Translations under genes and position numbers: made by a program
The notes under the pieces: model-generated
Told to the model about the DNA's origin: nothing
The model's input: the letters and a program-made list of their open reading frames with translations, nothing else
Databases searched by the model: none
Shown: positions 43,579-50,780 of the stretch, piece after piece
Layout of the letters: each line of letters opens with the position of its first letter
Numbering within the stretch: position 1 is the first letter of the stretch
Virus record (IMG/VR): IMGVR_UViG_3300042465_004012
Location: 1-64,000 of that record
Direction: 5' to 3' (one strand)
DNA: 64,000 bases
Origin: a virus

Positions 43579-43911
43579 ATGTTTGGATTAATTTTCTTAT
43601 CATTCCTTGGTATAAGTATAGCAAATTGGATCTATGCTGATATATGTTATTCTAAAACATATAATGATAAGCCTTGGACAGTTTATGGCTTATGTATGTT
43701 GGCTGCATTCATTAGTACTAATGGTTGGTATTTTTTAATAAGAAATATTAAAACTCCCAAAGAACTTTTAATTACAAATATTATATGGGATGTTGGGGCT
43801 ACAATATTATGTGTTGTATTCCCCATTATGTTATATAATGTCAAATTTGATATGAAAACAATAATAGGATGTATGATTGCAATCCTTGGATTACTTATTG
43901 CAAAAATATAA
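43579..43911 (+). CDS. Small membrane protein, four predicted spans
   Basis: 110 residues from ATG 43579. Hydrophobic spans: FGLIFLSFLGISIANWIYA, VYGLCMLAAFISTNGWYFLI, LLITNIIWDVGATILCVVFP and MKTIIGCMIAILGLLIA. The topology is like small multidrug or DUF-type inner-membrane proteins, but no signature is recognised. A longer frame from 43519 would be read through the tRNA and is rejected. GGAGAG lies in the tRNA acceptor stem, too close to the ATG for normal initiation. Confidence 0.6.
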   Translation: MFGLIFLSFLGISIANWIYADICYSKTYNDKPWTVYGLCMLAAFISTNGWYFLIRNIKTPKELLITNIIWDVGATILCVVFPIMLYNVKFDMKTIIGCMIAILGLLIAKI

Positions 43912-43914
43912 ATC

Positions 43915-44349
43915 ATGGCAAAGAAACAAGTAAAAAAAGTATGTATCTCTTGTAAAAAAAATAAAGTACAGAAACACTTTAGAAAACAAAGAGGTGCATG
44001 TCGAGCATGTGAAGCATATGCTACGAGACTTAGACGATACGATAACCCAATTCGTTCTCTACTCACAGGCGCAAGAACTAGATCAAAGCGTAAAAATATA
44101 AAATTTGATATTGAGGAATCTGATATTGTTATTCCAGAGGTATGTCCTGTTTTAGGGATACCGCTTATTCTTTTTGGTCCACCTAATTCACCACATCTAC
44201 CGTCTATAGATCGAATTGATAATACTAAAGGCTACGAGAAAAACAATATTGCTATTATTTCTTTTAAAGCTAATACTTTAAAATCTAATGCTAGTTTAAA
44301 CGAATTAAAACAATTAGTCAAATATTGCGAAGATCACACAAACAAATAA
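43915..44349 (+). CDS. HNH/endonuclease VII-like nuclease
   Basis: 144 residues. N-terminal zinc-type CxxC pairs (CISCKK, CRACEAY) are followed by a basic linker and a nuclease motif CPVLGIPLILFG...LPSIDRIDNTKGYEKNN plus IAIISFKANTLKSNAS, the pattern of phage endonuclease VII-like and HNH homing-type enzymes. It is intercalated between the membrane protein and the resolvase, as free-standing homing nucleases are in T4-like genomes. A host-DNA degradation role is the alternative. Confidence 0.65.
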   Translation: MAKKQVKKVCISCKKNKVQKHFRKQRGACRACEAYATRLRRYDNPIRSLLTGARTRSKRKNIKFDIEESDIVIPEVCPVLGIPLILFGPPNSPHLPSIDRIDNTKGYEKNNIAIISFKANTLKSNASLNELKQLVKYCEDHTNK

Positions 44350-44352
44350 ATT

Positions 44353-44377
44353 AACATCCTATAAATAATAGGATGTT
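44353..44377 (+). promoter_or_regulatory. Perfect hairpin over the resolvase start codon
   Basis: AACATCCTAT (44353-44362) pairs with ATAGGATGTT (44368-44377) over a five-base AAATA loop; the ATG (44373-44375) is in the 3' arm. The TATAAATA late promoter uses the end of the 5' arm and the loop. Confidence 0.75.
44360..44367 (+). promoter_or_regulatory. Consensus late promoter TATAAATA inside hairpin
   Basis: TATAAATA ends five bases before the ATG at 44373; the predicted start is the A of the ATG, so late RNA would lack the 5' arm of the hairpin. Confidence 0.75.
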
Positions 44378-44933
44378 TCATACAATTGTTGGTATAGATT
44401 ATTCAATGAACTCTCCATGTATCTGTATGTTTGATACAAGGAGAACATTCTGTTTTGAAAATTGTCAGTTTTATTTTTTAACAGATGTTAAAAAGTATGC
44501 GAATACATTTTTAAATAATATTCATGGTGAACCTTTTTGTGACTATAATTGTGACACAGAAAGATTTGATACGATATCATCATGGGCTTTAAATCTCTGC
44601 ATAGGTGCAGCTGAAGTTTCCTTAGAAGGTTATGCGTATAACTCAACAGGACGAATTTTTAATCTAGCAGAAAATGTTGGTATACTAAAACACAAACTAT
44701 ACAAGAATGCTATTCCTCTTAGCGTTATAGAACCAAGCCGGGTGAAGAAAATCGCAACCGGTAAAGGTAATGCAGACAAACAAATGATGTTTGATTGTTT
44801 TGAAGCAGAAACTAGAGTTGATCTGAAATCTGTATTGTCACAAAAAACACTATCTAATCCTGTTACGGATATTATAGATAGTTTTTATATTGCCAAAATT
44901 TTGGCATCAACCAAACTCAATCAAGAATCTTGA
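44373..44933 (+). CDS. RuvC-like Holliday junction resolvase
   Basis: 186 residues with an RNase H-like fold pattern: VGIDYSMNSP (catalytic D9), EVSLEGYAYN (E85), VIEPSRVKKIATGKGNADKQ (basic DNA-contact region) and NPVTDIIDSFYIAK (D166, D169). These four acidic residues coordinate two metals in RuvC-type enzymes. It would take the place of T4 endonuclease VII in resolving branched DNA before packaging. Its start codon is inside a hairpin with a late promoter. It overlaps the reverse gene at its end by 17 nt. Confidence 0.8.
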   Translation: MFHTIVGIDYSMNSPCICMFDTRRTFCFENCQFYFLTDVKKYANTFLNNIHGEPFCDYNCDTERFDTISSWALNLCIGAAEVSLEGYAYNSTGRIFNLAENVGILKHKLYKNAIPLSVIEPSRVKKIATGKGNADKQMMFDCFEAETRVDLKSVLSQKTLSNPVTDIIDSFYIAKILASTKLNQES

Positions 44934-45300
44934 CTGTGAATGATTCGACTAAAGGTGCTGGTAGGGATTTCTGAATCTCATAGTTTCCCCAATTCTCCTT
45001 CAATACTCCATCTTTTACCAGTTTGGCAAGTGTTGCATCTAGCGTTTTGTCTTTATTGCTAAATGATATGTGTTTTTTGCCATTATCTAATGCTAGTTTG
45101 ATTGCCATAGCAACGCTTTCCCCATAGGGATAATCGTCAAACTTTTTATTTTTAACATCTGGTAGGATATAGTGAAGAAATCCAGCTATGTCTGCTTTTG
45201 GAACGATAGCAGAATGTCTCATAGCACATGATGGAGATCCCATGTTATAAACACTGTGATCTTCCATAACATATTTTTCTATAATAAATCTGCTTCTCAT
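44917..45300 (-). CDS. Hypothetical protein with GESVAMA segment
   Basis: 127 residues. Contains DDYPYGESVAMAIKLALDNG, sharing GESVAMA with the neighbouring zinc-ribbon protein; the C-terminal half (TLDATLAKLVKDGVLKENWG) looks like a winged helix. Not recognised beyond that. It is the last gene of a reverse operon and has its own late-type promoter in the 21-nt gap upstream. A second Met at residue 12 is possible as start. Confidence 0.5.
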   Translation of the reverse strand: MRSRFIIEKYVMEDHSVYNMGSPSCAMRHSAIVPKADIAGFLHYILPDVKNKKFDDYPYGESVAMAIKLALDNGKKHISFSNKDKTLDATLAKLVKDGVLKENWGNYEIQKSLPAPLVESFTVKILD

Positions 45301-45308
45301 TGCGTAAA

Positions 45309-45315
45309 TATTTAT
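45309..45315 (-). promoter_or_regulatory. Late-type promoter (CATAAATA), reverse strand
   Basis: + strand TATTTAT reads ATAAATA on the - strand; predicted start near 45303, three bases before the ATG at 45300. Confidence 0.55.
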
Positions 45316-45321
45316 GTTTTA

Positions 45322-45609
45322 TTAATTACCCCTACGCTCACTAGCCGCATCTAGATTGCGTCTAAAGCGTTTGGGCATTCCAGGCTTCATCTTAGCCATT
45401 AATTCGTTCCAAGCTCCCCCAGTGGCTTTATTGGCACTTATAGTTGAATCTACAGCCATAGCCACACTCTCACCAACATAGTTTCTTACTATTTTCTTCT
45501 TCTTGCATTTAGGACAAGGATTACTCAATGGAACTGTATTATCTTTCATAGATAATGTTTCCTCAAAGGTATGTTTACAGGATTCACAGACAAAAGCATA
45601 GATTGGCAT
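45322..45609 (-). CDS. FmdB-like zinc-ribbon protein
   Basis: 95 residues. The N-terminus MPIYAFVCESCKHTFEE with CESC and a second pair CPKC forms the small zinc ribbon of the FmdB/putative regulatory family common in bacteria and phages. The rest (NYVGESVAMAVDSTISANKA) is not a known domain. A DNA- or RNA-binding role is likely from the ribbon. Start shares a base with the previous stop (TAATG on the - strand). Confidence 0.65.
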   Translation of the reverse strand: MPIYAFVCESCKHTFEETLSMKDNTVPLSNPCPKCKKKKIVRNYVGESVAMAVDSTISANKATGGAWNELMAKMKPGMPKRFRRNLDAASERRGN

Positions 45610-46181
45610 TAGTTGGTTCTCATAAAAAATTTGATAGCATCTTCAAATATAAAATTACGTTTAGGTTCTTTAGGTGTAGTTTCCAAAATCATATTTGCTT
45701 CTTTTGGTAACTTACTACCTTTATAAAGATTGCATTCGCGGCAACATGCTACCATATTCACCCAAGTACTTCCTCCACCTTTGTGGCGTGGAATGATATG
45801 ATCTACAGTAGCAGATTTATCTGTTAATTCAATATGGCAGTATTGACATACATATTTATCACGTTTAAGAATATTCTTTTTACTTGGAAAACATTTTTTA
45901 TTTGGTGTTTTCACATAGTACTTTAAAATTAAAATTCTTGGGATTTTTATTGTTTCTCTTGAAGAAACAAATTTTAAGATTGATGTATGATTTTCTTCAT
46001 AATATACTTTGTTCTTTCTCATCAAAGACAAAGCTCTGCGCATCGAAATAATATTCAATGGGGATTGATCGTAATTCAGAAGAAGTACGGAAGTTTCAAG
46101 CATCTTGGTTGTCAATGGCAAAAAACATGACACTATGCTTTTCTTGTGTTTGACAACAATATTTTTTATGTTTATACCCAT
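45609..46181 (-). CDS. HNH endonuclease
   Basis: 190 residues from ATG 46181, or 164 from ATG 46103, where the usual family N-terminus begins (MLETSVLLLNYDQSPLNIIS). The HNH domain is complete: YVCQYCHIEL (zinc pair), TVDHIIPRHKGGGSTWVNMV (catalytic His) and CCRECNLYKGSKLP (second Cys pair, Asn and Lys). This architecture is common for phage HNH proteins and bacterial defence-type nucleases. A TATAAATA late promoter lies 69 bases upstream of 46181 with an AGG before that ATG, which favours the longer form. Confidence 0.85.
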   Translation of the reverse strand: MGINIKNIVVKHKKSIVSCFLPLTTKMLETSVLLLNYDQSPLNIISMRRALSLMRKNKVYYEENHTSILKFVSSRETIKIPRILILKYYVKTPNKKCFPSKKNILKRDKYVCQYCHIELTDKSATVDHIIPRHKGGGSTWVNMVACCRECNLYKGSKLPKEANMILETTPKEPKRNFIFEDAIKFFMRTN

Positions 46182-46255
46182 AACTACCTAAAATATGTTC
46201 ACTGACTGGGTTTGAGCTAATCCACGGTACTTTGGGGGAATTGATCATTCATTAT

Positions 46256-46263
46256 TATTTATA
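46256..46263 (-). promoter_or_regulatory. Consensus late promoter TATAAATA, reverse strand
   Basis: + strand TATTTATA; predicted start near 46250 and a 69-nt leader to the HNH gene at 46181. It is divergent from the CTAAATA element of the forward gene at 46284. Confidence 0.6.
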
Positions 46264-46268
46264 GAATC

Positions 46269-46275
46269 CTAAATA
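46269..46275 (+). promoter_or_regulatory. Late-type promoter (CTAAATA), near-leaderless
   Basis: CTAAATA with predicted start near 46281, three bases before the ATG at 46284. Confidence 0.45.
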
Positions 46276-46283
46276 ATTTAAGT

Positions 46284-46493
46284 ATGAATCCTGTCATTTT
46301 AGCCCATTTGAATAATCTATGTCTTAAAGCTACCCAAAATACAGCAGGTACCAATACCTACTATAAACCCGTTTCTCCCTTTTGTACCAACAAAGTACAG
46401 AAAATAAACGAAGAAACTACTCTAAACACCTCTGAATCATTCCCGGAATCAATATTTAAAATTTATGAAAAATTTCAACCAACTCGTAAATGA
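46284..46493 (+). CDS. Small protein preceding large head-type protein
   Basis: 69 residues, Thr/Asn-rich, no domain. It overlaps the start of the 992-residue protein by 29 nt. The weak late-type promoter lies immediately upstream. It may simply couple translation into the large gene. Confidence 0.5.
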   Translation: MNPVILAHLNNLCLKATQNTAGTNTYYKPVSPFCTNKVQKINEETTLNTSESFPESIFKIYEKFQPTRK

Positions 46494-49443
46494 ATCCTCT
46501 GGCTTAAAGCTAACAAGAGATTATAGCAGGTTTTTGTTGGAACAACAAGCTTTTGTTGCTCAGAAAACATGTGCTATACTTTTTGGTGAAGAAACCGATT
46601 ATGATGGCTCCGATGATACATCGAATGATCCTCCATTTAATTCACATCTAAGTGGACAGTTCTATGCCCATATTAATGTAGATGGTGCTAGAAAAGTTCG
46701 TGTCTTTAATAGTGCGCAAGAAGCTGCATTGGCAATTCAAAAATATCCTGGTTCTATGATTTATAATTTTAAGGGAGATGAAGTCGATCCGAACCAAGTT
46801 ACAGAATCTGTTGAAAGATTTAATATTTTTGAGGATGAGGCATCTGATTTTACACAACGAGAATTAAAGAAAAGATCACCAGAAGCTGAAGGTGGAATCT
46901 TGGATTCTATTGCAAATGCATGGAGAGCAAAAGATAAAGGTGCAGCCGTTGCTATGGCAAACAATAATAGTTTCATAGCTCGTAATTTACAGAATCTACA
47001 AAATGCCTTAACAGGAGCTGGAGTCTTTGGTGCAGATCGTACACCAGAACAAACCATGCAACAAAGAGATGCTGAAGTTAAAAAATTACGTGATAAATTA
47101 GATGCATATGAAATGGAACAACGCGGTAAAGGATTTAGAAAAGTAGAAGATATTCCATTATCAGATGAAGAGACAAAAGATGTTCAAACTTTTATAAAAC
47201 AAAGACAAGAGCAACAAGATCGCGTGGGTCCAATGATGCCCGGTGTAGCAGAACGGGTTAGTGGATTACCAAGAGAACAGCTCAAAGCATATAAAGATTT
47301 TTATAAAACTGCAACAGAATATCAAGGAAAATCTTTACAGGATTATTATAACCAGAATCCAGACAAATATTCTGCACATGAACCATATATGGATACCAAA
47401 ACAGCTATAGCATTAAAACCTATATCTAGAAGTGAAGATGAGGGATCAGCTATGCCCGGTCGGCTAAAGGGCACATCATTTGATTCTGCTGCTAAAGTTG
47501 TTGCAGGGTTACCAGAAACTGCAGCTATGGTTGCTGCTGGCATTGTTGCCCCAGAACTAGTTGGTGCTTTAGTTGGTGGAGCAGGAAGAATCGTTCCAGC
47601 CATAGCCAGAGTATCATCTGGTGCCGCAGCAAAAGCCGCAACAGCACAGGCTATTAATACAGCAGTAGGTATTGCGGGAGTAGATAAATTAGCAAACGCA
47701 AAAGATGTAGTTCAAGGTGCAGAAGGTGCCGTGATGGCTGCTGCTATTGCTGATCCACTTTTTAAATCAACATCACCAAACCCAGCAGCACATAAAAATG
47801 CTATAGATTTATGGAATGCAAAATTAAAAGCTGAACTCACTCGCACTCTTGCTGGACAAAAAGGTGCATATGAAACAAGTGCAATGATTCGTAGAGAAGT
47901 ACCAACTGGAGCAAAAGAAGGCGGAAAACGTACTGGCCCAAGGGGAGAATATCCAAAAGTAGCTGAGACACAACCAACAACTGAGTGGCCAGGTGTCAGT
48001 ACAAACCCAAGAACTATTGAAACCGGTGGTAAAGCTTCTGAAACCGCTGGGCAAGTCGCTAATGAAGAAATTCCATTGTTGTTAAGAAATTTAGAAACAA
48101 GAGCATGGCGTGATTATGAAACATTTGATCCAGCAGTTGTCCGTCAGGCTGCTAGAGATAGAGTAGCAGGTAGATTAGGGAGTGGGCAACCTGAAGTTTC
48201 TGGAACACGCCCTAGTGTCCCAAGTGAAAATCCACCAGCTGCTAGAGAAACAGTACCATTTAGAGTAACTGATACAGGTACATACAAAGAGCGAGAAAAA
48301 GAACGTACCAAAGCAGAAAATAAAGAAAAAGAAAGAATCGAAACAGAAATGCGAAAGGGGCGAGTTAATCCTGAACAGACTTCTTCTCGTCCAAGTTTTG
48401 CTGATACAGTAGATGCACTAACAGGAACAATCCAAAAAGCTGGAACAGAGTTGGTAAATTGGATGAAACCAAAACCAGGAACTTCTGTTCAACGCCGAGC
48501 ATTAACACCTTCTTCTGAACGAGCACTATATCCAAAAAGAACAGCCAGTGAAGTTTTAGCTGACACAAAGTATGCAACTGAAAAACCACTTGGTGTATTA
48601 CGGCAAGCAGCAAAAGATATCTCTACTGGAGTGAAAGAAAGAGGAGCAGCAGAAACTGCAGCACAAGTAGCTGCTGTAGCTCCACAAGTTGTATCCACGG
48701 TTATTCCGGACATGCCAACACCACCTGCTATTCGAGCCCCCGCACCTGATGTTTGGAAACCAACACGTAATATGGATCTAATGGTTTCGGAACCAGCTAA
48801 AGCACCTAGATCAAACGCAAACACCGAACCAGTTAGTGTTACACCCAAAGGAGAAGTAATTAAAGTTACTCCAACTCCAGAACCTGTTGATCGTAAGTCT
48901 ATTGATTCTTTTGTAAAGTCTTTACTTCCTTCAGCAGCTAATAGAACGGCATCAACACAACCAACTACTAACGTACCACCACCAACAGCATCGCCTTCAA
49001 CACCAAGCGATACACCCACAACTACGGTACCATCTACTGTAACTGATACAACGACAGCACCAACAACAGTTCCATCACCAGCAACCTCAACAACAACAGC
49101 ACCATCTACATCAACAGCACCTGTAACTGCGCCAACAGTTGCTCCAACTATTGCTCCAACAGTAACTCCAGAAGTAGCTCCTGTAACTAATCCAATAGTG
49201 AATAATATTGTTCAAACTCTCATAGCAGCAGCAGCTATCGGAGGTGGTTCTAAATTACTTCCTGGCAAGAAGGGTGGCGGTGGAGGCGGTGGAGGTGGCG
49301 GTGCAGGTGGGCGTATCGGTAGTGACCCAGCAGAACGCGAAGAACTTAAACGCCAAAAGCAAGAAACGGATGCTCAAGCAAAAAATTGGGATCTTATGAT
49401 GAAAAATATTTGGGGAAAGAATGTAGAAACCTTGACTAAATAA
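46465..49443 (+). CDS. Large candidate internal head protein
   Basis: 992 residues. N-terminus MKNFNQLVNESSGLK...RFLLE ends in an L-L-E site (residues 24-26) like the capsid-targeting peptides of T4. A helical first third follows, then a hydrophobic Ala/Gly segment around 345-430 (ETAAMVAAGIVAPELVGALV), a charged middle, and a low-complexity Thr/Pro/Ala tail ending in a Gly run. The composition suits a packaged or ejected protein with a membrane-active region. Not recognised by family. No clear ribosome-binding site. Confidence 0.6.
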   Translation: MKNFNQLVNESSGLKLTRDYSRFLLEQQAFVAQKTCAILFGEETDYDGSDDTSNDPPFNSHLSGQFYAHINVDGARKVRVFNSAQEAALAIQKYPGSMIYNFKGDEVDPNQVTESVERFNIFEDEASDFTQRELKKRSPEAEGGILDSIANAWRAKDKGAAVAMANNNSFIARNLQNLQNALTGAGVFGADRTPEQTMQQRDAEVKKLRDKLDAYEMEQRGKGFRKVEDIPLSDEETKDVQTFIKQRQEQQDRVGPMMPGVAERVSGLPREQLKAYKDFYKTATEYQGKSLQDYYNQNPDKYSAHEPYMDTKTAIALKPISRSEDEGSAMPGRLKGTSFDSAAKVVAGLPETAAMVAAGIVAPELVGALVGGAGRIVPAIARVSSGAAAKAATAQAINTAVGIAGVDKLANAKDVVQGAEGAVMAAAIADPLFKSTSPNPAAHKNAIDLWNAKLKAELTRTLAGQKGAYETSAMIRREVPTGAKEGGKRTGPRGEYPKVAETQPTTEWPGVSTNPRTIETGGKASETAGQVANEEIPLLLRNLETRAWRDYETFDPAVVRQAARDRVAGRLGSGQPEVSGTRPSVPSENPPAARETVPFRVTDTGTYKEREKERTKAENKEKERIETEMRKGRVNPEQTSSRPSFADTVDALTGTIQKAGTELVNWMKPKPGTSVQRRALTPSSERALYPKRTASEVLADTKYATEKPLGVLRQAAKDISTGVKERGAAETAAQVAAVAPQVVSTVIPDMPTPPAIRAPAPDVWKPTRNMDLMVSEPAKAPRSNANTEPVSVTPKGEVIKVTPTPEPVDRKSIDSFVKSLLPSAANRTASTQPTTNVPPPTASPSTPSDTPTTTVPSTVTDTTTAPTTVPSPATSTTTAPSTSTAPVTAPTVAPTIAPTVTPEVAPVTNPIVNNIVQTLIAAAAIGGGSKLLPGKKGGGGGGGGGGAGGRIGSDPAEREELKRQKQETDAQAKNWDLMMKNIWGKNVETLTK

Positions 49444-49444
49444 G

Positions 49445-49473
49445 TTGTAATGTTACATGTGTTTTGCTATAAT
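49445..49473 (+). promoter_or_regulatory. Probable early promoter
   Basis: TTGTAA (49445-49450), 17 bp, TATAAT (49468-49473) with extended TGC. It lies inside the longest reading frame of the nuclease, which favours GTG 49484 as start, with a predicted four-base leader. Confidence 0.6.
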
Positions 49474-49483
49474 AGAGATACAA

Positions 49484-50158
49484 GTGTTACCTGTTAAAAA
49501 ATTTATACATAATCGTTTAGATATTAATGGTAGTCTTCAGGAAGAAACAACTCGAACTGGTCGCTCTTATAGCACACCAGAAGGAGTATTTCCATCTGTG
49601 ACTACTGTTGTTGGTTTTGAAAAACAAAAGTTTTTTGCTAAATGGCGAGCAAATAATGCAACTGAAAGTGTGCGTGTAACTACACGAGGAACAGATTTTC
49701 ATGGTATTATTGAAGACTACATGAATAATAAAGAGATTGACTTTGATAAAATGATGCCAAATATGGTAGACATTTTTATTAAAATTCAACCTTTGTTACA
49801 CAGAATTGATAATATAAGATTGCTTGAAGCTCCTCTCTGGTCATCTTTACTCGGTTTAGCCGGAAGAACAGATTGTATTGCTGATTTTGATGGTGAGTTA
49901 TCTATTATCGATTTTAAAGCAAGTACCAAAACAAAAAGAGCACAAGACATTGAAAATTACTTTCTACAAGCAACAGCCTATGCTATGATGCTACAAGAAA
50001 GAACCTCAATTAAAGTAAATAAATTTTCTATTTTAATTGCCTGTGAAAATGGGAGTAGTCAAGTCTTTGAAGGCAAACCGATTACTTATGTTAAAAAATT
50101 AAAAGAAATTATAGATCGATATAAGGAACATCAATATGTACAGAACCAGAATAGTTGA
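49484..50158 (+). CDS. PD-(D/E)XK nuclease (RecB/Cas4-like exonuclease)
   Basis: 224 residues from GTG 49484; the frame is open from ATG 49457 but a promoter -10 lies in between. Motifs: FPSVTTVVGFEKQKFFAKWR, HGIIEDYMNN (His before helix), LAGRTDCIADFDGELSIIDF followed by KASTK, giving the Asp, Asp and Lys of the nuclease core, then YFLQATAYAMML (Gln motif). Such enzymes occur in T4-like marine phages as small exonucleases. It has no CRISPR context here. Confidence 0.8.
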   Translation: MLPVKKFIHNRLDINGSLQEETTRTGRSYSTPEGVFPSVTTVVGFEKQKFFAKWRANNATESVRVTTRGTDFHGIIEDYMNNKEIDFDKMMPNMVDIFIKIQPLLHRIDNIRLLEAPLWSSLLGLAGRTDCIADFDGELSIIDFKASTKTKRAQDIENYFLQATAYAMMLQERTSIKVNKFSILIACENGSSQVFEGKPITYVKKLKEIIDRYKEHQYVQNQNS

Positions 50159-50768
50159 GATAGAAGAACGGGTAAACAAAAAGAATACCAAACTTTGGTT
50201 CATGATGAATGAAAATTCTCGTGCACCATTACACAGACAACAATTCGTTGCTGAAAATGGTGGACTATTCTACCAAAATGACAGAGGCGATTGGATGTGG
50301 AAAAATGATTTTATAGTCAAGAATGGTTACTGGCTACGTAAACGTGAAACTGGTAAAGAAGTCTTTTTTGAAAATATGAGTGAATTTTGCCGATTGCATG
50401 ACTTGTCTATAGTGAAGATATGTGAGGTCATGAATGGCAAACGTAAGAGTTATAAGGACTGGGAAGCAGTAGAAGTTCGTCCTGTAAAAGACGGTCCTGG
50501 GGGCAAAAAGAACGTCGGAGAAAATCCAGAAAACCGCCCTAAATTCGAAACAGTTACACAAACGGCGATCTTTAAAAACTGGAAAACCAATGAAATTGTA
50601 TTGGTAACTAACATTCCCCAGTTTGCTGCTAAAATCAATGGTCAAGAGAAAGAACTCTACCAAGTAGCCAGAGGACAGAAAAAATTCTATAAAGAATGGA
50701 CATTGGCTACCTCAACTACTCCACCTACATGTATGCTTCCCAAAAAAGCTCCCAAGAAGGAATCCTAA
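50136..50768 (+). CDS. Protein with two NUMOD/IENR-like DNA-binding repeats
   Basis: 210 residues. Two related segments of about 40 residues, KEVFFENMSEFCRLHDLSIV...GKRKSYKDWE and NEIVLVTNIPQFAAKINGQE...GQKKFYKEWT, match the helix-turn-helix modules (NUMOD/IENR type) usually attached to homing nucleases. No nuclease domain is visible. It overlaps the PD-(D/E)XK gene by 23 nt, so the two may act together or it may be a nuclease remnant. The Lys-rich C-terminus ends before a late-type promoter. Confidence 0.55.
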   Translation: MYRTRIVEIEERVNKKNTKLWFMMNENSRAPLHRQQFVAENGGLFYQNDRGDWMWKNDFIVKNGYWLRKRETGKEVFFENMSEFCRLHDLSIVKICEVMNGKRKSYKDWEAVEVRPVKDGPGGKKNVGENPENRPKFETVTQTAIFKNWKTNEIVLVTNIPQFAAKINGQEKELYQVARGQKKFYKEWTLATSTTPPTCMLPKKAPKKES

Positions 50769-50771
50769 ATA
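50765..50771 (+). promoter_or_regulatory. Late-type promoter (CTAAATA), near-leaderless
   Basis: CCTAAATATTATGAC; predicted start near 50777, four bases before the ATG at 50781. It overlaps the previous stop. Confidence 0.45.
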
Positions 50772-50780
50772 TTATGACAA

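Noticed and set aside
44353-44377. Resolvase hairpin as a rho-independent terminator
   Set aside because: No T-run follows and the start codon is in the stem; AT-rich stem is weak as terminator.
46110-46115. TTGACA (reverse) at the HNH gene as a promoter
   Set aside because: It lies six bases before the inner ATG with no -10 in between.
48489-49019. 176-residue reverse frame inside the 992-residue protein
   Set aside because: Low-complexity shadow of the Pro/Thr/Ala tail; no promoter or ribosome-binding site.
49432-49473. TTGACT at 49432 as -35 for the TATAAT at 49468
   Set aside because: Spacing is 30 bp; TTGTAA at 49445 gives 17 bp.
49484-50158. Cas4 of a CRISPR system
   Set aside because: No Cys cluster for the iron-sulphur site, no Cas genes and no array in the window.
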